Assembly: GCA_026705345.1 (NCBI GenBank)
Contig: JAPPAV010000142.1
Span: forward strand, 25,917 to 89,916
Direction: 5' to 3'
Source: Gammaproteobacteria bacterium
GTDB lineage: Bacteria; Pseudomonadota; Gammaproteobacteria; Pseudomonadales; Azotimanducaceae
Length of the DNA: 64,000 nucleotides
This document shows positions 49,945 through 59,052 of this stretch, one piece after another (within the stretch, counting starts at the first letter, position 1; each line of letters opens with the position of its first letter). The notes below the pieces were generated by a model. That model saw only the letters and a list, made by a program, of their open reading frames with translations, was not told the DNA's origin and ran no database searches. Both the position numbers and the translations under genes were made by a program.

Positions 49945-51277
49945 CCGATTCGGGTAATCGGTCGGGGGTAGAGCACGCCGTGGCCGAAGACCACGCGCTC
50001 CGAGCCGCCACCCGCCCGGCGCCCCGGAGGACCTGCCCACCGAGCCAGGCAGCGGCCACTCCCGCCATCGGCAAGAACGCGTACGTCCCGGATCCCCCCC
50101 AACGCACCGTCTCACGAGCCTCGCGCTCTCCGTCTGCTCTCGCGGTAGAAGCGCCTTGCCCTGCGCTGAGCGGCGTTGACCCGCCAGGCGCGCGGTGCCG
50201 AGAGCCTGCACGCGATCCACCGCCCGAAGCCCTCCTTTCCCGAACCCTGACCAGACAGAGGAGCTGCCAGATTCTCAGCGCGGCCCTCGACCTTAGTTTG
50301 GATCCGACGCTCAAGCCCTTCCCGTCGCGGTCGTGGACGAACCGTCGAATGGCCTCGACCAGGTCCGGATAAGGTCCGGTCGCCCTCGATTTCTTTCGCG
50401 TCTCCACGCTCAGGTGCATGTTCATGGACGGCGCCTCGCTCTCCGGCGTCGCCGTCTCCGCCAACGCCTCGTCCAGCGAGTCCGCGACCACGCTCCACAG
50501 CCGAATCCCCAACGGGTTCCGCAGGGTGGCGTTGGCAGCGTCCTCGTACTCCGGCGACCTGTCCGTCCGCCACGCCCGCAACGCCTGCGGGCTCGTGTCC
50601 CACAGCACGACGACCTTCCTGAACGGGCAGTCCCGCCTTCCCAGCAGCTCCCTCTTGATCTTCGCAAGACCCGGTAGCGCTCGCGTCGCGAAGTCGTCGA
50701 CCGCGTTCTCCGGCCGGAACGGGTCACTCGCGGGCGTTGCGAACCAAAGCGGTAGGCCCACGACCAGCGTTCCGTAGCCGTACTTCCCGACCAGTTCGCG
50801 GTAGGACTCCTTGGCGAGCTTCTTCTCGATCCGCTCGATCACCTCGTCCGCCGCCCGCTTCTGTTCGGCCCGTCTCGGACGCGTCAGCCGCAAGTTGCTC
50901 CGAAACTCGCGGAAGTCCAACGGGTTCCTGTCCGGGATGCCGTTCCACGCGCGCATGGCCCGCTCGATCTCGCGCGCCGACACGGTCGTGAACGCCTCCG
51001 TGACCTCCAGCCACTCGAACCGGTCCCCCATCGACGGCATCATCTCGAGCAGGTAGACGAACCCGTCGCCCGGGTCGTACGCCGTACTCCCCAGTTCGCG
51101 GCGGTCCGGCCGCCACTACAGCCTCATGTTCACGAACGCGCCCCCACGGGACTTCGAGTCGGCTCGGCGCATCCAATACACTTCCCGCAAGCGACCGGTC
51201 CGGTCCCGCTCCGGGATTCCCGGCCAGTCCTTCTCCTGGGCAGCCTCCTTGGTGTAGAGCACGCTCAACCCCGTCAT
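49646..51277 (-). pseudogene. Unknown gene interrupted by an in-frame TAG; 3' end uncertain
   Basis: An excellent ribosome-binding site (AGGAGG) precedes the ATG at 51275-51277, which opens MTGLSVLYTKEAAQEKDWPG. After 53 codons a TAG (51116-51118) splits the frame. The same frame continues WRPDRRELGSTAYDPGDGFV, YLLEMMPSMGDRFEWLEVTE and a long protein-like part to about 50260 (ATLRNPLGIRLWSVVADSL). Beyond that the composition degrades, and the frame stays open to 49646 across the end of the convergent gene, so a frameshift near 50.2 kb is likely. No domain is recognised. Restart at the ATG at 51043 would give a truncated form. Confidence 0.5.
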
Positions 51278-51464
51278 GGCTCCTCCTGCATCGCGCCGCC
51301 CTGCATTTCTCGCGCCGCCCCCCGACCCTAGTCGAACACACCGCCGTCCGATGTTGATCCAGAAAACTGCATGGAGTCTCGTGCTTGGTGGTGGGTCATA
51401 TATGGGGTTGCAGATCCCAGAACCAAAAAAGTTAGTCTTAACAATATGTTGCAAGGTACCTCCC
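51278..51464. other. Right arm of island segment B
   Basis: No gene. It is relatively AT-rich near the end (AACCAAAAAAGTTAGTC, ACAATATG) and shares the TGGTGGGTCAKATRTGGGGT motif with the right arm of segment A. Confidence 0.55.
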
Positions 51465-51482
51465 CTCCTACCTCTTCCGCCA
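51465..51482 (+). repeat. Attachment-site direct repeat, copy 3 (attR, right end of the island)
   Basis: CTCCTACCTCTTCCGCCA, identical to the 3' end of selC and to copy 2. It marks the distal end of the tandem insertion; chromosomal or older accessory DNA follows. Confidence 0.9.
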
Positions 51483-51602
51483 GGTTCACCGTAAAGCTGC
51501 CAAACGCTAGGCCCTGAACGACACGCCTGCGTTGCCCCGGATGATCTTCCCAGGCGCTGCCGCTCCGGAACGGTGTCCGCTGGCAACGGCCGGGGCGCGT
51601 TA

Positions 51603-52748
51603 ATGCGGCTTCCCAAATTTCACTCATCATGGCATTTACACCAAACGGTGAAATACAGGGAATCACAAAACGAGCTCGAAGCGATCGCCGTGGAGGCTGT
51701 CCGGGATCTGCTCCGTCGCCTGCCGGCCGCCGGGGTCACGCCGGTCGCGGAACTTCGTCGGACCGACCACGGGCCCCAGGCCGACGCATTGATTCGCGTG
51801 CACTACGGCGGAGCCGTCCGGCTGCTCGTCATCGAGGTGAAGGCACACGGTGCCCCCCGGTTCGTGCGCTCGGCCGTGTACGAACTGGAGAGCTACGTGG
51901 CACGCATCAGCCAGTCCCCGGCGCACGCTGCCGAGCAGGTCGTACCGATGCTCGCCTGTCCCTACCTATCCCCCGAATCGCGCGCCATCTGCCGCGATCA
52001 CGATGTCGCTTACCTCGACCTCGAAGGCAACGTCCGCCTCGTCTTCGACGGCTACATCGAGCGGAGCGTCCCCACCAAGCCGAAGTCCGAAACCCGCACT
52101 CTCCGGTCGGTCTTCACCCCGAAGGCGTCCGCCATCCTCCGGGCCCTGCTGCGGGAACCGGATCGGCCCTGGCTCGTCACCGACCTCGCCGCGAGCGCCC
52201 ACGCAAGCCTCGGCCATGTCAGCAACGTGTGCAAGGCGCTCCTCGAACGCGAGTGGGTCGCCCGGCGGCCCGACGGCATCGTCCTCACGCAACCCGATGC
52301 GCTCATTCAGACCTGGCGCGAAAACTACCGTCGCCCCGGGGGCGACCGGTTCGACGCCTACACACATCTACATGGCCGGCAGTTCGACGACCTGGCCCGC
52401 AAAGCGCTCAATGCCCGACCCGGCTCTCCCCGCGCCGTCTACGCGCTGGCATCCGCCGTCCAGTGGATCGCCCCCTTCACCCGGGACGCAACCCGGTCTT
52501 TCTACACCGACGCGGCCGGCGCCCGGGTCCTGCGGGAGAAATTGGACGTCAGACCGGCCAGCACGGACCCCAACGTCGTCGTCCACGCCATTGCTGACGA
52601 GAGCATCTTCGACGATGCGATCGAGCCGCTGCCGGGCCTCTTCTGCACCTGCCCGATCGTCACCTACCTGGATCTGTGGTGCGGCAACGACCGCGAACGC
52701 GAAGCCGCCGCCCACCTCGCAAGGCAGACGCTGCCATGGATCGCGTAG
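51603..52748 (+). CDS. AbiEi-type antitoxin with nuclease-fold and winged-helix regions
   Basis: 381 aa from the ATG at 51603; an earlier GTG at 51573 is possible. The N-terminal part has ADALIRVHYGG and LLVIEVKAHG, the D...ExK pattern of a PD-(D/E)XK-like fold. A winged-helix follows (ILRALLREPDRPWLVTDLA, SLGHVSNVCKALLERE), then a C-terminal domain (ALASAVQWIAPFTRDATRSF). This matches the long AbiEi proteins of type IV toxin-antitoxin systems. The start of the nucleotidyltransferase gene overlaps its 3' end by 13 bases, the expected AbiEi-AbiEii order. Confidence 0.75.
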   Translation: MRLPKFHSSWHLHQTVKYRESQNELEAIAVEAVRDLLRRLPAAGVTPVAELRRTDHGPQADALIRVHYGGAVRLLVIEVKAHGAPRFVRSAVYELESYVARISQSPAHAAEQVVPMLACPYLSPESRAICRDHDVAYLDLEGNVRLVFDGYIERSVPTKPKSETRTLRSVFTPKASAILRALLREPDRPWLVTDLAASAHASLGHVSNVCKALLEREWVARRPDGIVLTQPDALIQTWRENYRRPGGDRFDAYTHLHGRQFDDLARKALNARPGSPRAVYALASAVQWIAPFTRDATRSFYTDAAGARVLREKLDVRPASTDPNVVVHAIADESIFDDAIEPLPGLFCTCPIVTYLDLWCGNDREREAAAHLARQTLPWIA

Positions 52749-53558
52749 AACCCCAGTCCGCGAACGACTACGACGACCGGACCACCGCCGCGATAGAGAG
52801 CGTGTTGGTCGAGATCGGCCAGATCCTCGGCAGCTTCGAGGGCAAGTTCGCCGTAATCGGCAGCGCCGTGCCGTGGCTCCTGCTGAGCAAGACCGAAATG
52901 CCGCAGGTCGGTACCGCAGATGTCGACCTCGCCCTCCATGCCGAAGCGCTGGGCGACGACGAATACGCGCGGCTCGTCGAGCTGCTCCAGCGTCAGGGCT
53001 ACCGGCAGGCGCAGGACCTGCGCCGTTTCCAGCTCCAGCTCGTCCGCGAGGTCCCGGCGCGCGACGGCGGGTCGCCCATTGACGTCATCGTCGACTTCCT
53101 GATGCCCAGGGACGCGGTCATCGCGAAGAACGACCCGCCCTTGGTCAGCAACTTCGCGGTCCAGCGCGCCGACGGAGCCGAGCTGGCGTTGAACTTCTAC
53201 CAGATGGTCGCCATTGACGGAGGCATGCCGGACGGCGGCCGCAACCTCGTCTCCATTGCCGTTGCGAGCATCCCGCACTGCTCGCCATGAAGGGCTACGC
53301 GATCGCGCAACGCCAGAAGCCCAAGGACGCCTACGACATCTACTACTGCGTGCTCAACTACCCCGGTGGCGTCGACGGCTCGTAGCGGCCACCCTGCCGT
53401 TGCTCGAGGTCGACATCGCCAGAACGGGTTACCGCAACATCGTCGGCAAGTTCCGCACCGTCGACGACTACGGCCCCGTCTGCGTTCGGCGGTTCGTGGA
53501 CGGCTCACCCCTCCTCGCTGGACGGACGGCAGATCAGTGGCAGCAGGACGCTTTCTAG
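52736..53558 (+). pseudogene. AbiEii-family nucleotidyltransferase, frameshifted
   Basis: The first frame (MDRVEPQSANDYDD from 52736) carries GKFAVIGSAVPWLLL and GTADVDLALHAEAL, the metal-binding part, then GGMPDGGRNLVSIAVASIP, and stops at 53290. The family sequence goes on in a second frame (LLAMKGYAIAQRQKPKDAYD) to a TAG at 53383, and in a third frame (LLEVDIARTGYRNIVGKF, VRRFVDGSPLLAGRTADQW) to 53558. Two frameshifts therefore break the gene, although a catalytic fragment could still be made. With its toxin partner damaged, the AbiEi gene upstream may be a relic. Confidence 0.72.
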
Positions 53559-53650
53559 CGAAACGCAATTCCCCGTGTTCGGCGACGCGCGGACCTGCCC
53601 TTGGCGACTCTTTCTATGAAGGCGGTGATGAAGTCCGGCGCTGCATGAAC
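53555..53650 (-). pseudogene. Fragment of a second RES-domain gene
   Basis: 31 codons on the minus strand read APDFITAFIERVAKG and RRRTRGIAFR. They align with APAFTTAFIETIVRD and RRTRKVAFRE of the RES toxin at 46.4-47.0 kb. The RES glutamate is kept but the rest of the domain is gone and a TAG follows. The preceding bases show a possible RTG match in another frame. It is a scar of an earlier toxin-antitoxin locus. Confidence 0.6.
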
Positions 53651-53721
53651 ACCCGCGCAGGTTCCCGGTCCGTGGCCCCGGCGTCCGGCTCAACCTCAAG
53701 CCATGGCTTGGGCACCGCGTC

Positions 53722-56700
53722 CTACGGCGCGCCGGACTCCTTTCCGTCCGTGGTCTCGATCATTAGCAGCGGGACCTGTTCGCCGTTGCGCCCGCGCACC
53801 GCGTCCGTGGGCGACGCCCCGGCGTCGAGCACGAGCCAGCGCACGCCCGTCAGTCGCCCGAGCGGGGAGAAGTCCGTGATCGGATTCCCCGAGAGACGCA
53901 GCCACGCGAGCTTCGGAAGGTCGCCGAGCGCCGAGACGTCCCGCAACCGGTTCCCGGCGAGATCCAGCCGTCGCAGCGACCGTGCCTCACGGAGAAAGAC
54001 GGCATCCCCCATGGCGTTGTTCCCCAGACTCAAGTGGGCGAGTTCGGTCAGGCCCCACAGCGGCACGAGGTCCGACACAAGGTTGTCGTCGAGCAGCACG
54101 ACCTCGAGGCCGTGCAGCGCCGACAGCGGCCGAATGTCGGCCACCCGGTTGCCGGAGAGGTCGAGGCGGCGCAGGCGCGTGAGGCCGGCCAAGGGTGAGA
54201 TGTCCGCGACGGCGTTGTCCGACAGGTCCAGCACGCGCAGGCCCTCGAGACCGCCCAGCGCCGAGAGGTCGGCCACGGCGTTGCCGCGCAGATCGAGCTG
54301 TTCCAGCCCCGTCATCGCCGCCAGCGGCCAAAGGTCGGCGACCCGATTGCCGCCGAGGTCCAGCGCCTCCAGGTCCGCGAGGCCCGCCAGCGCGGACAGG
54401 TCGGCCAGACCACGCGCGGACAGATCCAGTACCTCGACCTTCGTCGAGTTCCAGAGCCTGGTTACCCTCAGCGGTTCGAGCGAGGGGTCGCCCGGCACCC
54501 CAATGGCATTCGGCTCCCCGGTTTGGGCATGCCGGACCGGCTGCCCGCTCACCGTCGACGCCGGGTTGTACGAGGCGTCCTGCAGCGGATGCATCGCCGC
54601 GGGCAGGTAGCTCACCGATACGTTCTCATCGGACCCGACCGCCCGAGAAAGGGTCAGCACGGCCTCGCCGCCCGTCACGGCGACCGACTCGACGGGAGTC
54701 GCCACCGCGTCAGCCGGAGAACCCGCAACCACCACGAAGTCGCCCGGCGACGGCACCGAGCCGCCGTCGAGGGGCCGGTCGAAGCGGAGCGTCAGAACCG
54801 CACCGGACACCGTCGCACTCGCGAGCGAGTTGCCGGACGCCGCCCCGCACGACACGCCGACGTCCTCCGAGTGGCGGCAGTTGTGCAGGCCCCAGCCCCC
54901 GAACGGGCAGTCCGCCAGCCGCGACTCGCTGCCCGCGCACTGCACGTCGTCCATCCAGATCGTCCCGGTGCCCTCGCCGAACGCCGCCCGGGTGTGCACC
55001 TCGCCGCCCGTGTAGCCAAGTTGCCGGCACACCACCTCCGCGTCGTCCGAGACGAACCGGTCGTCGCACACCGTGCCCCACTCGTTGTTGTGATGGATCT
55101 CCACGCGGCCTTCCAGCTCCGTGCCGCCCTCGACCAGGCGTACGTCGCCTTCGGCGGCGCCGCCCGAAGCGTCCGTGCGCCCGGACGCCGCCGGCGACCA
55201 GTCGCCCGCGCCCTCGGCGTTCGATGCGCGCACCCGCACTTCGTAGGCGGTGTCGGCGACCAGGCTCTCGATGCGTTTCGTGGTCGACGTGCCCGCGTGA
55301 GAAGCGTCCTGCCAGTTGCCGCCCGTCGTGCGGTAGTGCACGTCGTAGTCGGTAATCGCAGAGCCGTTGTGCGCAGGTGCCGTCCACGACGCCTCGAGCC
55401 ACGTCGACCCGGCCGTCAGCGTCGGCGCGGACGGCGCGTCCGGCGCTTCGGCCGCCGCATCCGTGCGCCCCGACGCGGCCGGCGACCAGTCGCCCGCGCC
55501 CTCGGCGTTCGATGCACGCACGCGCACTTCGTAGGCGGTGTCGGCGACCAGGCTCTCGATGCGTTTTGTGGTCGACGTGCCAGCGTGGGAGGCGTCCGTC
55601 CAGTTGCCGCCCGTCGTGCGGTACTCGACGTCGTAGCCCGTGATCGCTGCGCCGTTGTCCGCCGGCGCCGTCCAGGACGCCTCGAGCCACGTGGTCCCGA
55701 CGATCAGCGTCGGTGCGGACGGTGCGTCAGGCGTCTCTGCCGACGGTCCCTCGATCGTCGCCGAAGCCGGGGCCGACAGCGGCCGGCCGTCCGGCGTGCA
55801 GATCGCCCCCGCGGCACCGCAGTCGCCGGTCGTCGCCGGTAGGTCGACCGTCACGTCGCCGTTGCCGGAAGGACGGATCCTCAGTATCCACCGGTCGTAG
55901 GAACCGCGGACAGCCCGGCGCCTGCCCGCGACCGTGCCGCCGGTCAACTGGATGGCGTCCTGGATCGCCTGGTTCTTGTCGAACGACTCGCTGCCGTCGA
56001 ACACCGCCTCCGAGAACGCGAGCTCGAGCGTGAACACGCTCGACCCGTCGTGCTCGTCGGGCGCGTTCTCGAACGAGGCCGTGAGCATCGCCTCGGCCTC
56101 CGTGTCGTTCGTCACCGCCTGGTCCGCGAAGTCGACGACCTCGTTGCCGTTGGCGTCCTTGAGCGTGTTGTCCGTGCCGGTGGCGGGTTTCGCGTAGCTC
56201 ACCTTCATGTCCTCGTCGGTGGACACCACTGCCGTCGCCAAGGTCAGGGTGACCGTCGCGTCGCTTATCGTGGGCGAGCCGCCAAGGGTGACCGTCTCCT
56301 CGGTGCCGCCGGACGGTGTCTTTTTCACCGCGAACGCGCCGTTTGCGAGGTTCGCGGCGGCGGCGAGGGACTCGTCGAAGGTGATCACGAGCGAGTCGCC
56401 GTCCACCGTCGCGCCGGTCGCCGTCGGTGCGGTCGTGTCGCCCGCCGCCCGCGTCACCACCACCGTGTAGGTCCGGGTCGTCTCGCCGTCGCTGGCCGTC
56501 ACCTTCGCCTTGATCGTGTTCGCGCCGACGGCGAGGCCGACCTGGAAGCCCCTCGCATTGCCGTCGGCGTCGGTCAGCGCCGAGTCGGCGCCGTCGTGGT
56601 AGACCACCGTGGCACCGCTGTCGCCCTTGGTCTCCTTGATCGTGATCCGGTCGACGCCGTGGGCCACGCTCGCCGCGTAGGCCGTCGTCGACGCATTGAA

Positions 56701-58098
56701 TACCGGGTTGAGCGCGATCTCGGTTTGGACGCCGCCGTCGTCCCAGGTCAGGCCGAGACCGCTCAGCGTCGCGTCGCCGGAGAGGCCGACGTCCACCCGC
56801 ACCGACGCCGAGCAGTTGTCGGTGGTATCCGACTCGTCGGCCACGGCGTCCACGCAGGCGCCGTAGTAGTACGTGCCGGCCCCGGCCGGCGCCGTCAGCG
56901 GGATCGACTGCGGGCTCTTCGCGCCGGGTGCCAGCGCCGCGACCGCGTCCGTGCCCACCGCCGTGTCGCCCGTCGACACCGTCGCGTCCGCGGAACGGTA
57001 GTAGCGCAGCGTCGTCGACGTCGACTCACCGGCACCCGCGTTCCTTGCCGTCGCGGACAGCATGAACGCCCCGCCCGGCTCCGGGTCGGCGTCCGTCACC
57101 GTCGCGGCCCTGACCTCCAGATCCGGGCTGCCGGACGAAGGCACGACGTCGACCGCGCGGGCCACGCGCAATCCGATCACATCGGTGGTTAGCGAGATGT
57201 CTGCCGAGCCGCGGTATCGGGCGCGAAGGAAGTCCGGGTGGCTGTCCCAGGCGCCGCCACGCAGGACTCGCATGTTGCAGCGGCCGGTAGTCCACGCGCT
57301 GCCGTCCGCAGGCGCCCCCGCGTAGCTCGGGTTGTCGCAGTCGGCCGTCCACTCCCAGACGTTTCCGTGCATGTCGAACAGCCCCCACGGGTTCGCGGCG
57401 AAGCTGCCCACGGGAGCGGTCCGGTCATGGTCCCATTGGCTGTCGCATTCCGTGCAGTTCGCCCGGTTGACGCCGATCGTGTTGCCCCAGTCGTACGTCG
57501 TCTCCGTGCCCGCACGTGCGGCGTACTCCCACTCCGACTCGCTGGGCAGGCGGTAGTCCTTGCCGGTCTGTTGCGACAGCCACGACACGTACGACTGCGC
57601 GTGGGCGTGATTCAAGCGGATGACGGGACGATCGCCGCGACCCCAGCCCCGGTCGTGAGCGCGGTAGCTGCATCCTCCCGCATCCACGCACGCGTCCCAC
57701 TGTTCGAACGTCAGCTCGTACATGGACAACGCGAATCGCGGGACATTCACGGTGTGGACCGGAAACTCGTCGGAGTAGCACCCGCCGTCGTCGTTTAGGC
57801 AGCCCATGCGGAACGACCCTGCGGGAATCACCACCATCACCGGGCCCAGGCCGCCGGACGCCAGGGCGTCGGTGAACGTCACGTAGGATTCGTCGGCGTC
57901 ACTGTCGGAACCGCCCGACATCGAATTCGCGGCACCACCCTCGCGTTCGTCAACGGCCGCGGCCACAGCCGCAGTCAGCATCGCGACAACGACTGCAGCT
58001 ACCCTCATAGACAGCGGCGTGACCTTCCTGCGCCGGTTTCGACGCGGCATGAGCGGATCTCGACAGCCCGCCGCACCCGGCAAACGGCTCTGGTTCAC
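53722..58098 (-). CDS. Giant secreted mosaic protein: FGE-like, CARDB, cadherin-like, SwmB, FN3 x2, SRCR, LRR
   Basis: 1458 aa. A signal peptide is visible (AAVVVAMLTAAVAAAVDE; the Met at 58050 or 58008 may be the real start). Domains by approximate residue: FGE/sulfatase-modifying-factor fold 88-320 (IPAGSFRMGC, LPSESEWEYAARAG, DMHGNVWEWTAD), CARDB 328-445, cadherin-like sandwich 448-545, SwmB-type 550-660, a further Ig-like unit to 785, FN3 794-881 and 889-979, SRCR 983-1087 with six or more Cys, SwmB-type, then leucine-rich repeats 1209-1416. The FGE fold lacks the catalytic Cys pair, so it is probably a binding module. SRCR and LRR are mostly animal-type domains; in bacteria they suggest host contact. 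No membrane anchor is seen. Confidence 0.85.
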   Translation of the reverse strand: MNQSRLPGAAGCRDPLMPRRNRRRKVTPLSMRVAAVVVAMLTAAVAAAVDEREGGAANSMSGGSDSDADESYVTFTDALASGGLGPVMVVIPAGSFRMGCLNDDGGCYSDEFPVHTVNVPRFALSMYELTFEQWDACVDAGGCSYRAHDRGWGRGDRPVIRLNHAHAQSYVSWLSQQTGKDYRLPSESEWEYAARAGTETTYDWGNTIGVNRANCTECDSQWDHDRTAPVGSFAANPWGLFDMHGNVWEWTADCDNPSYAGAPADGSAWTTGRCNMRVLRGGAWDSHPDFLRARYRGSADISLTTDVIGLRVARAVDVVPSSGSPDLEVRAATVTDADPEPGGAFMLSATARNAGAGESTSTTLRYYRSADATVSTGDTAVGTDAVAALAPGAKSPQSIPLTAPAGAGTYYYGACVDAVADESDTTDNCSASVRVDVGLSGDATLSGLGLTWDDGGVQTEIALNPVFNASTTAYAASVAHGVDRITIKETKGDSGATVVYHDGADSALTDADGNARGFQVGLAVGANTIKAKVTASDGETTRTYTVVVTRAAGDTTAPTATGATVDGDSLVITFDESLAAAANLANGAFAVKKTPSGGTEETVTLGGSPTISDATVTLTLATAVVSTDEDMKVSYAKPATGTDNTLKDANGNEVVDFADQAVTNDTEAEAMLTASFENAPDEHDGSSVFTLELAFSEAVFDGSESFDKNQAIQDAIQLTGGTVAGRRRAVRGSYDRWILRIRPSGNGDVTVDLPATTGDCGAAGAICTPDGRPLSAPASATIEGPSAETPDAPSAPTLIVGTTWLEASWTAPADNGAAITGYDVEYRTTGGNWTDASHAGTSTTKRIESLVADTAYEVRVRASNAEGAGDWSPAASGRTDAAAEAPDAPSAPTLTAGSTWLEASWTAPAHNGSAITDYDVHYRTTGGNWQDASHAGTSTTKRIESLVADTAYEVRVRASNAEGAGDWSPAASGRTDASGGAAEGDVRLVEGGTELEGRVEIHHNNEWGTVCDDRFVSDDAEVVCRQLGYTGGEVHTRAAFGEGTGTIWMDDVQCAGSESRLADCPFGGWGLHNCRHSEDVGVSCGAASGNSLASATVSGAVLTLRFDRPLDGGSVPSPGDFVVVAGSPADAVATPVESVAVTGGEAVLTLSRAVGSDENVSVSYLPAAMHPLQDASYNPASTVSGQPVRHAQTGEPNAIGVPGDPSLEPLRVTRLWNSTKVEVLDLSARGLADLSALAGLADLEALDLGGNRVADLWPLAAMTGLEQLDLRGNAVADLSALGGLEGLRVLDLSDNAVADISPLAGLTRLRRLDLSGNRVADIRPLSALHGLEVVLLDDNLVSDLVPLWGLTELAHLSLGNNAMGDAVFLREARSLRRLDLAGNRLRDVSALGDLPKLAWLRLSGNPITDFSPLGRLTGVRWLVLDAGASPTDAVRGRNGEQVPLLMIETTDGKESGAP
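54557..55692 (-). repeat. About 1.14-kb block repeated at 59885-61020, copy 1
   Basis: Covers the two FN3 domains, SRCR and the following SwmB-like unit. Offset to copy 2 is exactly 5328 bases with no indel. Every section compared is identical, including translations in three frames over 54710-55690. Outside it the paralogues differ at many bases; the first mismatch on the right is at 55693. Confidence 0.85.
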
Positions 58099-58138
58099 CT
58101 AACCTCCAACGGTCCTGAACTAACAATGCGTTTGAAAC

Positions 58139-58782
58139 TTAGGCCGGAGCTGCCAGCGGCTCGTCCCGCGTCACCACCACGGTGTAGGTCCGGGTGGTGC
58201 TGCCGTCCTCCGCCGTCACCGGCACCTTGATCGTGTTGGCGCCGACCGCCAGATCGACCTGGAAGCCCTCCGCATCGGCTTCGGCATCGGCCAGCACCTG
58301 GTCGTCGCCGTCGAGGTAGGCCACCGTCGCGCCGTCGGCGTCGGGCGCGGTTCCTTCGATCGTGAGGTGGTCGACCAGGGCAGCTGCACTTGAGGTGTAG
58401 GAAGTCATCGACGAGTCGAAGCCAGGGGACAGGACGGTGACGAATCGGGGCATCCCGTCGGGGTCGGGTTGGTCAGCGTGTAAAGGCTGAGATAGGGGGT
58501 TCCGTTGGTCCTGCCGCTGAAGATCCGGACCCGGACGCCGTCCGACGCCGCGGCGTCGGCGAGGACGGCCTTGACCGATGTGATTTTGTACCCACGCTCG
58601 CTGCTGCCGGTCTGGAATCGAATCGCCTGCGCGAACTGACCGGCACCCGACGAGCCGACGGTCAGATTGACATCAGCGGTCTCACTCAGATTGCTGAGCA
58701 GCACCTCGGCCCGGGCGTTGCCAAAGAGGAGAACGCCGAACGACATGGCCAGGGCGGCCTGCACCAACCGGTCTCCGAGCAT
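58139..58782 (-). pseudogene. Broken short paralogue of the giant proteins
   Basis: From the ATG at 58780-58782 (AGGGAG upstream) it encodes a signal peptide (VQAALAMSFGVLLFGNARA) and a choice-of-anchor-like domain (VLLSNLSETADVNLTVG, GYKITSVKAVLAD, LSLYTLTNP). At about 58450 the frame shifts into a cadherin-like unit (SPGFDSSMTSYTSSAAALVD, NTIKVPVTAEDG) that ends at 58139. In the intact relative to the right these parts are separated by several hundred residues, so an internal deletion and a frameshift made this remnant. Confidence 0.65.
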
Positions 58783-58893
58783 CAACACTCCCTGTCCGCG
58801 GAATTTCCTTACCGGGCACGACGCCGGAGACACTCCCGCTTCGCGCAGAGTCCAGAGCATAGGGACGGGCTCGCCCCTTCGCGTCCCCAACAT

Positions 58894-59052
58894 TGGGGAA
58901 AGTCGCGTGTTCTACGCTTGCCGGTCAGATCACCCGAACCTCGAGTCCGTCGCCGCCGGCGTCAGATTGCCGTTCAGGGGTTGGCGGTTGTTGGGGATGT
59001 CGCCGGACCGCGAATGGCCCTGCGCTATTCGCGCAGGCGCTGCACCGTCCTA
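58894..59052. other. Gap between the broken paralogue and the giant gene
   Basis: No gene. Just to its left, ATAGGGACGGGCTCGCCCC (around 58859-58877) resembles the start of the REP-like repeats of the TCA region. Confidence 0.4.

Larger units (their letters stand above)
46179..51464. mobile_element. Genomic island segment B, tandem to segment A, without an integrase
   Basis: About 5.3 kb between the second and third 18-bp repeats. It carries a RES/HTH toxin-antitoxin pair, two fragments or small ORFs, a 471-aa unknown protein and an interrupted gene. It has no recombinase of its own, so it was probably mobilised by an integrase like the one of segment A or has lost its own. Its right arm resembles that of segment A. 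Confidence 0.75.

Noticed and set aside
35128..51118. In-frame stops as selenocysteine or pyrrolysine codons
   Set aside because: Both are TAG, not TGA, so selenocysteine does not apply, and no pyrrolysine genes are in the window.
57100..57860. Active formylglycine-generating enzyme in the giant protein
   Set aside because: The fold motifs are present but the catalytic cysteine pair near the RGGAW block is missing, and no sulfatase gene is nearby.
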